Shown here: in pieces, positions 25,640 to 36,500 of the stretch
Layout: each line of letters opens with the position of its first letter
Position numbering within the stretch: position 1 is the stretch's first letter
Origin: Hymenobacter translucens
Lineage (GTDB): Bacteria > Bacteroidota > Bacteroidia > Cytophagales > Hymenobacteraceae
Direction of reading: 5' to 3'
Length of the DNA stretch: 64,000 bases
Assembly (NCBI RefSeq): GCF_020685205.1
Contig: NZ_JAJERB010000006.1
Coordinates: 248,001-312,000 of the forward strand
The notes under the pieces: generated by a model
The model's database searches: none
The model's input: the letters and a program-made list of their open reading frames with translations, nothing else
What the model was told of the DNA's origin: nothing
Program-made: the position numbers and the translations under genes

Positions 25640-26638
25640 TTAGGGTACCGCGTTTAACTGCTTTCTGGTTATCAGGTCGTAATGTAAATGAGGGGCCGTG
25701 GTGCGGCCGCTGTTGCCGCATTCTCCTACTTTGATGCCGGCCTGGACCCGGTCGCCCCTTTTCACTTGCAGGCTGCCCTGACGCAGGTGGCCGAGAAATG
25801 AATATTCACCGCTCGTGTGCTGAATCACCACGTAGTTCCCAAACTCAGCAGTCGGATGAAATTTGCCCACTGCGTTATCCGGAACCGTGTCCAGGCAGGC
25901 CACGACCTTGCCTGCCGCCGGGGCCAGCACGGGAGAGCCGAAACAGGCAAAATCAGTAAGCTGAACCTTCTCGCCGCGGGACGCCCGCCAAATCAAGAGG
26001 CTGTCAGAGGCAGGCATCAAGTCCATGGCGAAGCGCTGGTGCGCGTACGCGGCGTGATAATTCTGCGCGACGGTGGGCCCGCCCCAGAATACGATCCACT
26101 CCCCCTGGAAAGGCAGGCTCAATTTGGTCCGGGGGCGGTAGTCACTGACTGGGGTCTGGGCTACCCATCCCGCATCCGACGCGGCAAAGCTGCTGATCTG
26201 AAAGTTGCCCGGGCGCATGACCCACTTCACGTAGTACGTGACCCCATCGCGGGCACCGATACCATACTGATAGACCGAGACCAGCGTATCATTGCGCGAG
26301 ACACTGTCGCTGAGCACCCGCTCGAACCCGGGCAGCACAGGCAGCACCTGGGCGCGTAAGGCAGCCCAGCTGCCTGGGGTCGGGAAGCGCCGGCGACCGC
26401 GGGGACTAAGTGCCGCCCATAAGCTATCAGACTTCCCGGCAAAAAACCAGTTGGTGTACACCTGCGCCCGCGCAATGGCTGCCTGATCAGCGATGGGGCG
26501 AGTTACTGAGCGGGTAGGTGATGTTGCCGATGCAAGCTGCAAAGGGGCGGCGCACGTAGTCAGCACAAGCAGGGGCCCTATAGCCAATACTAGCCTGGCA
26601 AAGACCGACCAGAAGAAAGCAGAATAAGTATTCGGCAT
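25640..26638 (-). CDS. M23 family metallopeptidase lipoprotein, probably frameshifted at the C-terminus
   Basis: 332 residues. Lipoprotein signal with 'LLVLTTCAAP'. Residues about 60-190 form an uncharacterised N-terminal domain; 195 onward is a LytM-type M23 peptidase that would cut peptidoglycan cross-links. The zinc motif HxxxxMD ('YAHQRFAMDLM') and HxH ('APHLHYDL') are present. The frame stops soon after HLHYD. The next frame, down to 25527, reads 'TLSLPAVFYQYYAGSKLIGR', like the normal C-terminus of such peptidases. A one-base frameshift near 25640-25660 therefore looks likely. ATG 26638 begins the signal. Confidence 0.75.
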   Translation of the reverse strand: MPNTYSAFFWSVFARLVLAIGPLLVLTTCAAPLQLASATSPTRSVTRPIADQAAIARAQVYTNWFFAGKSDSLWAALSPRGRRRFPTPGSWAALRAQVLPVLPGFERVLSDSVSRNDTLVSVYQYGIGARDGVTYYVKWVMRPGNFQISSFAASDAGWVAQTPVSDYRPRTKLSLPFQGEWIVFWGGPTVAQNYHAAYAHQRFAMDLMPASDSLLIWRASRGEKVQLTDFACFGSPVLAPAAGKVVACLDTVPDNAVGKFHPTAEFGNYVVIQHTSGEYSFLGHLRQGSLQVKRGDRVQAGIKVGECGNSGRTTAPHLHYDLITRKQLNAVP

Positions 26639-26815
26639 TGGCGTGAGGTCGCGGTGAGGACTGAAGGTAAAGCTTACGTGAATGCCCCGCTCTTGCCGGC
26701 AGGTCGTCGCCTGTTGGTGCTGCCCCACGGAGGAGTTGGCAGCTTAAAGTGGCCCGAATCGTTGATAGCTACGCCGGTGAAACTCCCAATCACCAAGGTC
26801 GCTTTAATAAACTAG

Positions 26816-27346
26816 CTAACCAGACCCAACCTCGTGCATATACGCTTGCACCACGGGTAGAAACAGCGGTACGACGGCGTTCAGGAAGTCGCGTTCCGCG
26901 GACGTCCAATGGTGAGGGTGGCCAAAAACGCAGGGCTGCAAAATGCCCCACAGCCGGTCGTGCTCGGTGATGTGGGCGTGCACCAGGGCCCGGTGGCCAA
27001 AGGTGGTGCGCTCAAAGTCCTGGTTCAGCACTTCCGGCCCCGCCTCGGTTACGTCGTCCACGAACACGGACGGCTTGGCGGCCAGGGCGGCCCGAAACAA
27101 GGGGTCAATGGTCGGCAGCTCACCGGTGTCGTCCTGCCAGTCGTGGCGCGGGTCGGGCACTGCCTCATCCAGGCGCCACACGAAGGCAATCCGGCCCCGG
27201 CCCAGGTCTGGGTTGCGCACGTACAGAAAGCAGCGGTCGGCGCGCAGGTACGGACCGACCAGCTCGAGGGCCTGCTGCAGCCGGTCGGCCGGTGGGGCAT
27301 TGGTGGTGAGCAGGACTTCGAGGGCAGCGAGGGGAGGATCGAACAT
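26816..27346 (-). CDS. GAF domain protein
   Basis: 176 residues, one domain. 'LQQALELVGPYLRADRCFLY' begins the GAF pattern, then 'PLFRAALAAKPSVFVDDV', 'GHRALVHAHITEHDRLWGIL' and 'WTSAERDFLNAVVPLF'. GAF domains bind small ligands or chromophores; no chromophore cysteine or output domain is evident. No partner gene is adjacent. ATG 27346 is chosen because upstream residues are not protein-like. Confidence 0.75.
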   Translation of the reverse strand: MFDPPLAALEVLLTTNAPPADRLQQALELVGPYLRADRCFLYVRNPDLGRGRIAFVWRLDEAVPDPRHDWQDDTGELPTIDPLFRAALAAKPSVFVDDVTEAGPEVLNQDFERTTFGHRALVHAHITEHDRLWGILQPCVFGHPHHWTSAERDFLNAVVPLFLPVVQAYMHEVGSG

Positions 27347-27461
27347 AGCCGGGGAGGGGCCGTGGGAAGTAACTCCGGCCCGGCCCTGCATACGGGCTGA
27401 CCGCCCGGAGCGGCCATATGCAGAAAGCAAGAGCACTACATCCAAACTGTACCTGCCGTTA

Positions 27462-27495
27462 CAAAAAAACAACCCGCCGGGAAGCCCGGCGGGTT
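27462..27495 (-). terminator. Terminator of the giant secreted-protein gene
   Basis: On the minus strand AACCCGCCGGG pairs with CCCGGCGGGTT (27485-27495 and 27471-27481) around a 3-base loop. The stem is 11 bp and perfect, followed by T7. It lies 30 bases after the giant gene's stop. Confidence 0.9.
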
Positions 27496-27524
27496 GAATG
27501 TGCGTGATGAAAAACGTAGGCTGA

Positions 27525-30500
27525 CTATTGCCGCACGAGGCGCTTGACCACCAGCCCTTCGGCCGTGTGGATGCGCACCGTATATACGCCGGTCGGCAGC
27601 TGGCTTAGATCCAGCTTATGCTCCACGATGCCCTGGCGGGGCTTTATAGTATGGTTCTGCACCATCTGACCCAGCAGGTTCAGCACTTCTACCCGCACGC
27701 TGCCCTGCTCGCGCAGACCGCTCAGCTCCAGCGTTGCCACACCGGTCGTAGGGTTGGGATAGAGGGCGGTGCGGGCATCGAGGGCGCCGTTGGTCGTGGC
27801 CGTGACGCGGCCGGCCTGGAACCAGAGGAAGAAGCGTGAGCCGGTGTAGGCAGCGTCCATCTGGAAGGTGTAGCTGGAGTCGGCAGCCAGGTTCTGGCGG
27901 CGGTTCAGCACGCGGTCTTCGAGCCACATCTGGGTACCGGCCGGCAGGTTGAGCAGCGCGGCGGCATTCAGGGTGTAGGTGCCGGTCTGGCTGACGCGCA
28001 CGCCCAGCGGGATGCTGGGGGCCGTGGCCAGGTCGGGCAGACCGTTGATGGACATGCTGCCGGTGCCGGCTACGCTCCACAGCGTGGGTACACCGTTGCC
28101 GTTGAGCTGCACCTTGTAGGCGTCGTGCTTCGGGCTGAAGCCAAGGTCAGCGCCCTGCTCGAAGTAGATGACGGCCTCATCGGTCAGGCCCGCGGCGCTG
28201 CGCACGTTCAGGCGGGCCGAGGGCTTGGGCTGAGCGGCCGGGTTGCCGGCCGTGCCGCGGCTGAATACCGGCGACACGTAGCTTGTGGCCCGCACGGCGT
28301 TGGTCATGGCGATGGAAGCCGAGGCCGCGGTAGCCCGCACGAAGAAGCCCTGCATGGAGGCAATGTCCTTAGTAGCACCGTTAGTGCCGAAGCCGTTCAC
28401 GTACGAGCGGTAGGTGCCGGTGTAGCGGCCTGAGGGCGCAAACACGTAGGTGGCATCGGCCACGCCGTTGAGCATGCCGCTGGTGGAGCGTACCACGTCC
28501 CAGTCGATGGGAGCGGGGTAGGGGTTGCCCACCAGGTGCCAGCCCGAGCCGCTGAAGCCACCGCGGCCGAGGCTAAAGCCTACACTGCCGTTCTGCAGCA
28601 CCCCGCTGATGTCAACCGTCGTGCCCGGGTCCGTCTGGGCCGAGTAGCCCCGGCCGGGCAATAGGTTGTCGGTAGCGGTAGGCACCATCCAGCCCTGGTC
28701 GAAGCGGTTATTGGCCGTCGAGTTCAGGCGGGTCTCGTCGTACTGAAACAGAGTGGGGAAGGGCGTCACCGTAGCGCCCTGGGTGTTGTAAGCGGGGTTC
28801 AGCTCAAACACCGGCAGGTCGTCGGCAAACTCGTTCACCGTGGCCGAGTTCAGCTGCATCGGCGAGGCGTAGTGCCGGTAGCCGGGGTTGGTCAGGCCGG
28901 TGATGAAGCGCTGCATGGTGGCAGTGCCGGTGCAGATGCCCCCACCGGGCTCGTTTACCACCATGGCCGTGCCGGTAGCGTCGGAAAGCAGGGTCAGGTT
29001 GCCGCCGCAGCTCAGGTTGCCCGAGCCGGTGGCCATGGTCAGCATACGCTGGATGCCCAGGGCGGGCACGGTAGCCGTACCGCCGGTGCCGGTGCAGCTC
29101 ACGCCGGCCGGATTCTGGATCGTCCAGTTCCAGAACCGGGTGGCACTGCTGCCGCCGAACGTCTGGGCCGTAGTGCCGGCCGCGAAGACCGTGTGGCTGC
29201 CGCCGAAGAACACGCCGTCGTTCATCCAGTTGCCCCGCACCACCAGCGGCGCGTTCAGCGTGACGCCGGCCAGGGAGGTATTGGAAATCGTGATGCCGTG
29301 GAAGATGGCCTGGGTAACCGTGCCGCCAACGCCAATGTTCTGGGCGGCGGTGCCGTTGAAGAACACGACGTTCGACTGCGGGTTCCAGACTCCCTGCACC
29401 AGCCAGTTGCCGCTCACGTTGATGTTACCGGTGAGGGTAACGCCGCCCAGGCTGGTGTTGGCCAGGGTCAGGTGGTGGAAGTTGCTCTGGCCCGTGGTGC
29501 AGGTCAGGGACTGGGGCGCCGTGCCGTTGAACAGCGTCCGGAACCCGCAGCCGCAGTAGCGGCCGTTGTTGATCCAGTTGCCGGTCAAACTCACGTCGCG
29601 CAGCAGCGTCACGCCCGCCGGGCTGTTGTTCTCGATGGTCCAGTGGTGGAAGGCCGTAGCCACGGTGCCGCCGATGGTTTGCAGGGCGGTGCCGTTAAAG
29701 ACCACCAGGTGGCCGTTGGCGACAAAGCCGCTGTTGTTTACCCACAGGCCCGTCACCCCGATGTTGTCGAGCAGCGTGACGCCGGCCGCGTTGTCGAAGG
29801 TCAGGTCGTGGAAGCTCGTGCGGCCCGAGGTGCAGGTGATGGTCTGCGCCGTAGTGCCGTTGAAGCGGGTGCGGAAGCCGCAGCCGCAGTACCCGCCCTG
29901 GTTTACGAAGTGGTGAACCACGTCGATGTTCTGGGCCAGGCTTACGTTCACCGCGTTGTTCACCGTCAGGTCGTAGAAGGCCGTGAGCACGGCGCCGCCG
30001 ATGGTCTGCAGCATCGAGCCATTGAAGGTCACCAGCAGGCTGTTGTGCAGGAAGGTGCCGTCGTTGATCCAGTTGCCGACCAGCGTGATGGTGCGGTTGA
30101 GCTGCACCGTGGCGCCGGTCAGGATGCTCAGGTGGTGGAACACCGAGGTTACCGAGCCGCCGATCAGCTGGGTGACGCTGCCCTTGAAGCTCACCCGCTG
30201 CCCGCCGTGGACGAAGCCGCCGTTATTCAGCCAGTGGCCGGTCACGAAGATCGGGTCAAACAGGGTCACGCCGGTCAGATTGGCGAAGGTCACGTCGTGC
30301 AAAGTCAGTGTGCCGGAGGGGCAGTAGATGCCCTGGGCCACCAACCCGTCGAAGTACACGATGTAGCCGCCGGCCGTGAACAGGGCCAGGTTGCGGAAGT
30401 CGCCGCGCACCCGGATGTTCTGGCCCAAAGCCACGCCCACCGCGTTGTCGCAGGTGATGCCGTTGAAAATGGTGACCTGCGTACCGCCGATGGTCTGCAG

Positions 30501-33500
30501 CACCGTCCCGTTGAAGGTTACCAGGTGGGTGCCAATCGTGAACACGCCGTCGTTAACCAGGTTGCCGGTCACGAAGATCGGACCGCTCAGGCTCACGCCG
30601 GTGGTGTTGAGCACGGTCAGACCGTGGAAGGTAGTCGTAGCCGAGCCGCCGATTACCTGCGCCACTGTGCCGTCGAAGATGACGCGGTACGTGGCCGGGA
30701 TGAAGCGGCCGTTGTTCACCCAGTTGCCCCCGATCAGGCGGATATCCTGCCCGAGCGTAACGCCCACCGTGTTGTTGATAACAAGGCTGTAGAACGGTAC
30801 GATAACCGAGCCGCTGATGAGCTGGTTGACCGTGCCGGCAAACGTGACCACAAAGGAGTTGGCCGCGAAGGTGCCGTTGGTGGTCCAGTCGCCCAGCACC
30901 GTAATGGCCCGGCTAAGCTGCACCGAGGCGTTGTTCACGATGGTCAGGTGGTGGAAGGCTGTGAGCACCCCACCGCCGATGGTCTGCACCACCGAGCCCC
31001 CGAAGAACACCCGGTAGCCGCCGGCCACAAAGCCCCCGTCGTTGAGCCAGTTGCCGAGCAGGTAGATGTCCGACAGCAGCGTGACCGACGTGGCGTTGTT
31101 GAAGTGCACGTGGTGGAACCGCGAATCAGCATGAACCAGGATGGTCTGCAAACCGGTGCCGTTGAAGTACACCAGCTGCCCATTCGCCAGGAAGATGCCC
31201 GTGCCGGCCAGGTTGCCGAGCAGGTTGATCTGCTGGTTCAGCGTCACGCTCACCGAGTTGTTGATGGTCAGGTGGTAGAAGCTCGTCACGATAGCGCCGC
31301 CAATGAACTGGGCCACGTTGCCGGTGAAGAATACCGTGTGGGTGCCCGCCGCGAAGCCGCCGTTGTTGAGCCAGTTGCCCAGTACATTGATAGACTGGCT
31401 CAGCGTGATGCTCGCCAGGTTATTCCAGGTCACGTTCCAGAAGTGGTACGTGCCCCCACCGTTGAGCACCTGGGCCGACGAGCCGCCGAACAGGACGGTG
31501 TAGCCCGTGTACACGCCGCCCACCAGGTTGTAGCCGTAGAAGGTGCCGTCGTTGAAGAACGAGCCCAGCATCGTCATGCTGCGCAGCAGCCGCACCTGGG
31601 CCCCGCTCCCGATGTTCCAGCCGTAGAAGCTCAGGTCGGTGTAGCCGCCTACCGTCTGCACCACGCCGCTCGTGCCGTTGAAGTACACCGTAAAGGTGCC
31701 GGGGTTGAACGAGCCCTGGTACAGGTAGTAGTTGCCGGCCACGTGGATGTTCGTCGCCAGGCTGATGCCCGCGGCGTTGTCGGCGTAGAAGTGCCAGAAG
31801 TACGTGGTCTGGTTGGCGCTGATAACCTGGGCTGCCGAGCCGCCGAAGCGCACGTAGTAGCCCGTGTACACCCCGCCCACCTGCGTGTAGCCGTAGAACA
31901 CCCCGCTGTTGACGAAGTTGCCCAGCACGTAGATGTTGTAGTTCAGCGTCACCGACACCGGGTTGTTCAGGGTCAGGGCGTGGAAGTAGGTGACCTGCGT
32001 GCCGCCGATAATCTGGGCGACGGTGCCGTCGAAAATCACGCGGTTGGATGAGGCCACGAACTGCCCGTTGTTGATCCAGTTGCCCCGCACGTAGATATCC
32101 GACACCAGCGAAACGCCGACGGTGTTGTTGATAATCACGTCGTGGAAAATGGTCTGGGTCGAGCCCCCGATGGTCTGGGCCACGCTGCCGTTGAAGGTCA
32201 CCGAGTGCACGCCGGTCGTCAGCACCCCGTTGTTGGTAAAGGTGCCACCCAGCCCGATGCCGGTGTTCAGCGTCACGCCCACCGTGTTGGTGATGGTCAG
32301 GTCATAGAAGTTCGTGACCACGGAGCCGCCAATCACCTGCACGCCGGCGCCGTTGAAGATCGTGCCGTAGCCACCGGCCAGGAACACGCCGTTGTTGGTC
32401 CAGTTGCCGCCCACGTAGATCAGGCGGTTCAGCGTCAGGCCCGTCAGGTTCTGGTTGATGAAGTGGTAGAATGAGGTGCTCTGCGTGCCGCCGATGGTCT
32501 GCACCCCGGTGCCGTTCCAGGTGACGGCGTAGGTGCTACCCAGGAAGGAGCCGTTGTTCAGCCAGTTGCCGCTCACGAAGATGTTGTTGCTCAGGCTGAG
32601 CGTGGAGTTCACCGTCACGCTGCCGAAGTACACCGCCGTGCTGCCCCCGATAACCTGGGTGCCCGAGCCGGCGAAGACGTAGCTGCCGCCGGGGTTCCAG
32701 GTACCGAAGTTGGTGACGTTGCCGTAAATCGTGAACGAGGAGTTCACCACGAACTGGGCGCCGCTGACCACGGTGATGTTGTTCACCACGGCCCCGTTGC
32801 CCACTACAACCGGGTAGAAGCTCGCACCCGCCCCGATGGTGACGTTGCTGGTAGCGGTGGGCACCGTGCCGCAGCTCCAGTTGCGCCCGTCAAACCAGTC
32901 GGTGCTGAAGCCGCCGGTCCAGGTAAAGGAGCCCGCCGCCGTAATGGCCAGGTTCGAGCCGTTGTCGGAGCCGAGGGTGGCAGGAGCGGAGCCCACCACC
33001 CGGATCCGGTAGCCGGTGCCGGAAGGCGTGTTGGCCGGAATCGTACCGGCAATAACGTTCGAGCCGGTCCCGGTCAGCGTACCCAGCACCGCCGGAGAAG
33101 CAAACGAGCCGCTGGCATCCGACAGCTGGGCCGTGAACACGTTGCCGGCACTCATGCCGGAGGCCGTGAAGCCCACGTTCACCGGGGCGCCGGGGCAGTA
33201 GCCACCGGCAATGGAGCCCGTCGAAATCGAGGCCACCACCGGGGTGTTCATGGTCACGAAAGTCGAGTAGTTTGTCGAGCAGCCGTCCCGCGAAATGGTC
33301 AGGAAGTAGGTGCCCTGGTTGGCGGCACTGGCGTTGGCCAGCGTGGGGCTGGCCTGGCTGCTATTGAAGCCGTTCGGGCCCGTCCAACTGTACGCCGCTC
33401 CGCTGATAGCCGTGGCCGACAGCTGAATGGAGCTGCCCGCCGTCACCGGGGAGTTGCTGCTCACCTGGGCGTTGGCGACGTTGGTAAGCGTGAGGTTGCT

Positions 33501-36500
33501 GCCGTTGTCGTTGCTCAGGTACACCGGCGAGCTGCTCACCAGTCGCACCCGGTACCCCAGGCCCTGGGCGGGCAGGGAGGTAGGCCAGGTAATGGTGAAC
33601 GAGCCGGAGCCGGCCGTTGACCGGCTGATGGAGCCGATGGTGGTGGGAGCGGCAAATGAGCCGCTGGCATCCGACAGCTGGGCCGACAGCAGGTTGCCTG
33701 CGTTCAGGTCAGCGCCCTGGATGGCGTAGCTGATGCTCCGCGACGAACCCGCGCAGAAGTCCCCGCCGAAAGTGGTCAGGGCTACCGTCGTGGTGGGTGC
33801 GGGCTGTACCAGGATGCGCACCGAAGCCGAGTCCTGACAGCCCCCGTTGTTTACCATCACGAAGTACCGGCCGCTCTGCGAAGGCTGGGCGTTGGTCAGG
33901 TTCAGCGAAGCGCCGTTGCCTACAAAGGCCGAGCCGCCGGCGGTGTAGTTTACATACCACTGGTACGACGAGGCCCCGGCCGGACCGGCACTCAGCTGAA
34001 TCGTGCCGCCGAAAGGAACCGGGGAGTTGCCCGTGGCCGTGGCCACCAGCGTCACCGGAATCGTCAGGTTCGAGCCGTTGTCGGTCTGGCTGACCACCGC
34101 CGGGTTCGAGCCGGTCAGGCGGATGCGGTAGCCCGTGCCGGCCGTCTGGTTCTGGGGCAGGGTCACCGTTACCGAGCCGTTGCCCTGGCCGGTAAAGGCG
34201 ACCGAGCCGATGGTGGTGGGCGCAGCAAAAGAGCCGGCGGCATCCGAGAGCTGGGCCGTGATGATGTTGCCCGCGCCGAAGGTGTTGCCGGCTACCGAGA
34301 AGCCCACGTTCAGCGACGTACCGGGGCAGAGCGTGCCGTTGAACTGCGCCATCGTCAGGATAGGCTGGGCCGAGGGATTTACCGTTACCTGGGTTGTCAT
34401 GCCCGGGCTCTGGCAGCCGTTTACCGTCACGAACAGCGTGTAGGTGCCGGCATTGGCCTGCGTGGCGTTAGGAATAACCGGGTTCTGCTGCGTGGAGCTG
34501 AAGTTCGGGCCAATCCAGAAGTAGGAAGCCCCGGCCACGGCCTGGGCCAACAGTTGAATCGAGCTGCCGTAGGCCACCGGCGAGTTGGAGCTCGGCGCAG
34601 CAGTGGGCTGGGTTGTCAGACTCAGGTTCGAGCCGTTGTCGGTCTGGCTGGTCACGCCGGGGTTGGAGCCTACCAGCCGGATGCGGTAGCCCGTGCCCGT
34701 AGGCGTGCCGGTCGGAATCGTAATCGGCACGGCGCCGCTGCCCTGGCCGGTAAAGGCAACCGAGCCGATGGTCGCCGGGGCGGTAAACGAGCCGCTGGCA
34801 TCCGAGAGCTGGGCCGTGATAGTGTTGCCGGCCAGGAAGTTGTTGCCGCTTACCGAGAAACCTACGTTAAGCGAAGCGCCTGCGCAGCCGTTGTAGCCGA
34901 ACTGACTCATGGTCAGGACCGGCACCGCGTTGGGCTGCACCAGCACGTTCACCGAAGCCGAGTCCTGGCAGCCGCCGCTGTTGGTCACGTACACGAAGTA
35001 CTTGCCGCTCTGCGAAGGCTGGGCGTTGGTCAGGTTCAGCGAAGCGCCCGAGCCGACAAAGGCCGAGCCCCCGCCGGTATAGCGCGCGTACCACTGATAG
35101 GCGCTTTGCCCGGCCGGACCGGCCGAGAGCTGAATCGTGCCGTTGTACACCACCGGGGAGTTGCTGCTGGCCGTAGCCACCGGCAGTGCCCGCACCGTCA
35201 GGTCCACCGCGTTGGGCGTACCCACAATCACAGGATTGGTGCTCACCACCCGCACCCGGTAGCCGGAGCCGGCCGGCGTGCGGAAAGCCAGGGAGTCGGA
35301 CACGGTGCCGCCCGTGGCATTGATGCTTACCGAAGCGCCGTACAGGCGGGAGCCGGCCGTGAAGTTGCCGCTGGCATCCGAGAGCTGGAACTTGAACTGG
35401 TTGCCGGCATTGTAGGCCCCGGTATTCGTCGTGAACGGCACCGAAATAGTGGTGGTGCTGCAGAACGTCGTGGGGGATACCGTACCCGTGGCAATGGTGG
35501 GCGGGTAGGTGTAGTTGGTGCTCGAGCAGGCCGTACCGCTGGGTGTGGTCACGCAGATCTGGCCGGTGCTGCCTCCGTTCGGGGCCACGGCCGTGATGCT
35601 GGTAGCCGAATTCACCACGAAGCTCTGGGCCGCTACCCCATTAAAGGTCAGGGCCGTGGCGCCGGTCAGGTTGGTGCCGGTGATGTCGACCGACGTGCCG
35701 CCGGGGCCACTGGTCGGCGTAAAGCTGATGATGCTCGGACCCGCGCAGTTGAAGTTGTAGGCACCCACGTTGCTGACCGAAACCCAGGAACTGCCCCAGC
35801 TGAAGACCAGGCGGATGCTACGCACGTTGGTGAGCGGAGCGCTACTGTACGAGCGAACCACCGGTACCCCGCTGGTGAACGGGCCATTGTAGGTTTCCAC
35901 CGTAGTCCAGGTCGATAGGTTGGCCGAGGTCTGAATCTGGACCGAACCGCCCGTTGCCGGGGAAGGCGTGGGCGTAAACCGGAGTTCCGTCAGCTGCTGG
36001 GCAGTGCCCAGGTCGGCCTGAATGGTGCCCGAGTAACCACCCGCGTTCCATCCGCTGCCGTTGAAGGCGTTCTGCGCCGAGCCTGCGTACGCGCCCGACT
36101 GGGCGTAGCTGGCGGCCGGAAGGTCAGCCGCCAGGTTGTTGGACGAGGCGCAGCCGTTTTTCACGAAGTCACGCTTCGACACCAGGCTCCACTTGTTGTT
36201 GGCGTCGCGGGAGCGGACGAACAGGCTGTGGGCGCCATCGGGCAGGGCAGTGGCATCGGCCACGAACGTGAACCCGGTGATATCCGGAGCTGCCGTCAGT
36301 GCTACGCTGGTGCCGCTGCCGAAGCCGGGGTCGTTGTCGAAGAAGTATTCAATGCGGGTAATGTTGGGGGCGGAGGCCAGCACCGGTTCGTAGTAGAAGC
36401 TGCGCACTGAGGTCAGGCTCCACTTGCCGGCCGCATCGCGGCTACGGACCTGCAGGTTATGAAACCCGGTGGCTATGCTGGTAAGGTCAACGGTCACGGC

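Noticed and set aside
28872..32051. 1059-codon open frame on the plus strand
   Set aside because: It is exactly antisense to the solenoid repeats of the giant gene. The repetitive GC-rich code keeps the opposite strand open; its translation has no protein-like features or start signals.
29095..32740. Minisatellite or CRISPR-like DNA repeats
   Set aside because: The periodicity follows protein units and the DNA is diverged; it is coding repetition.
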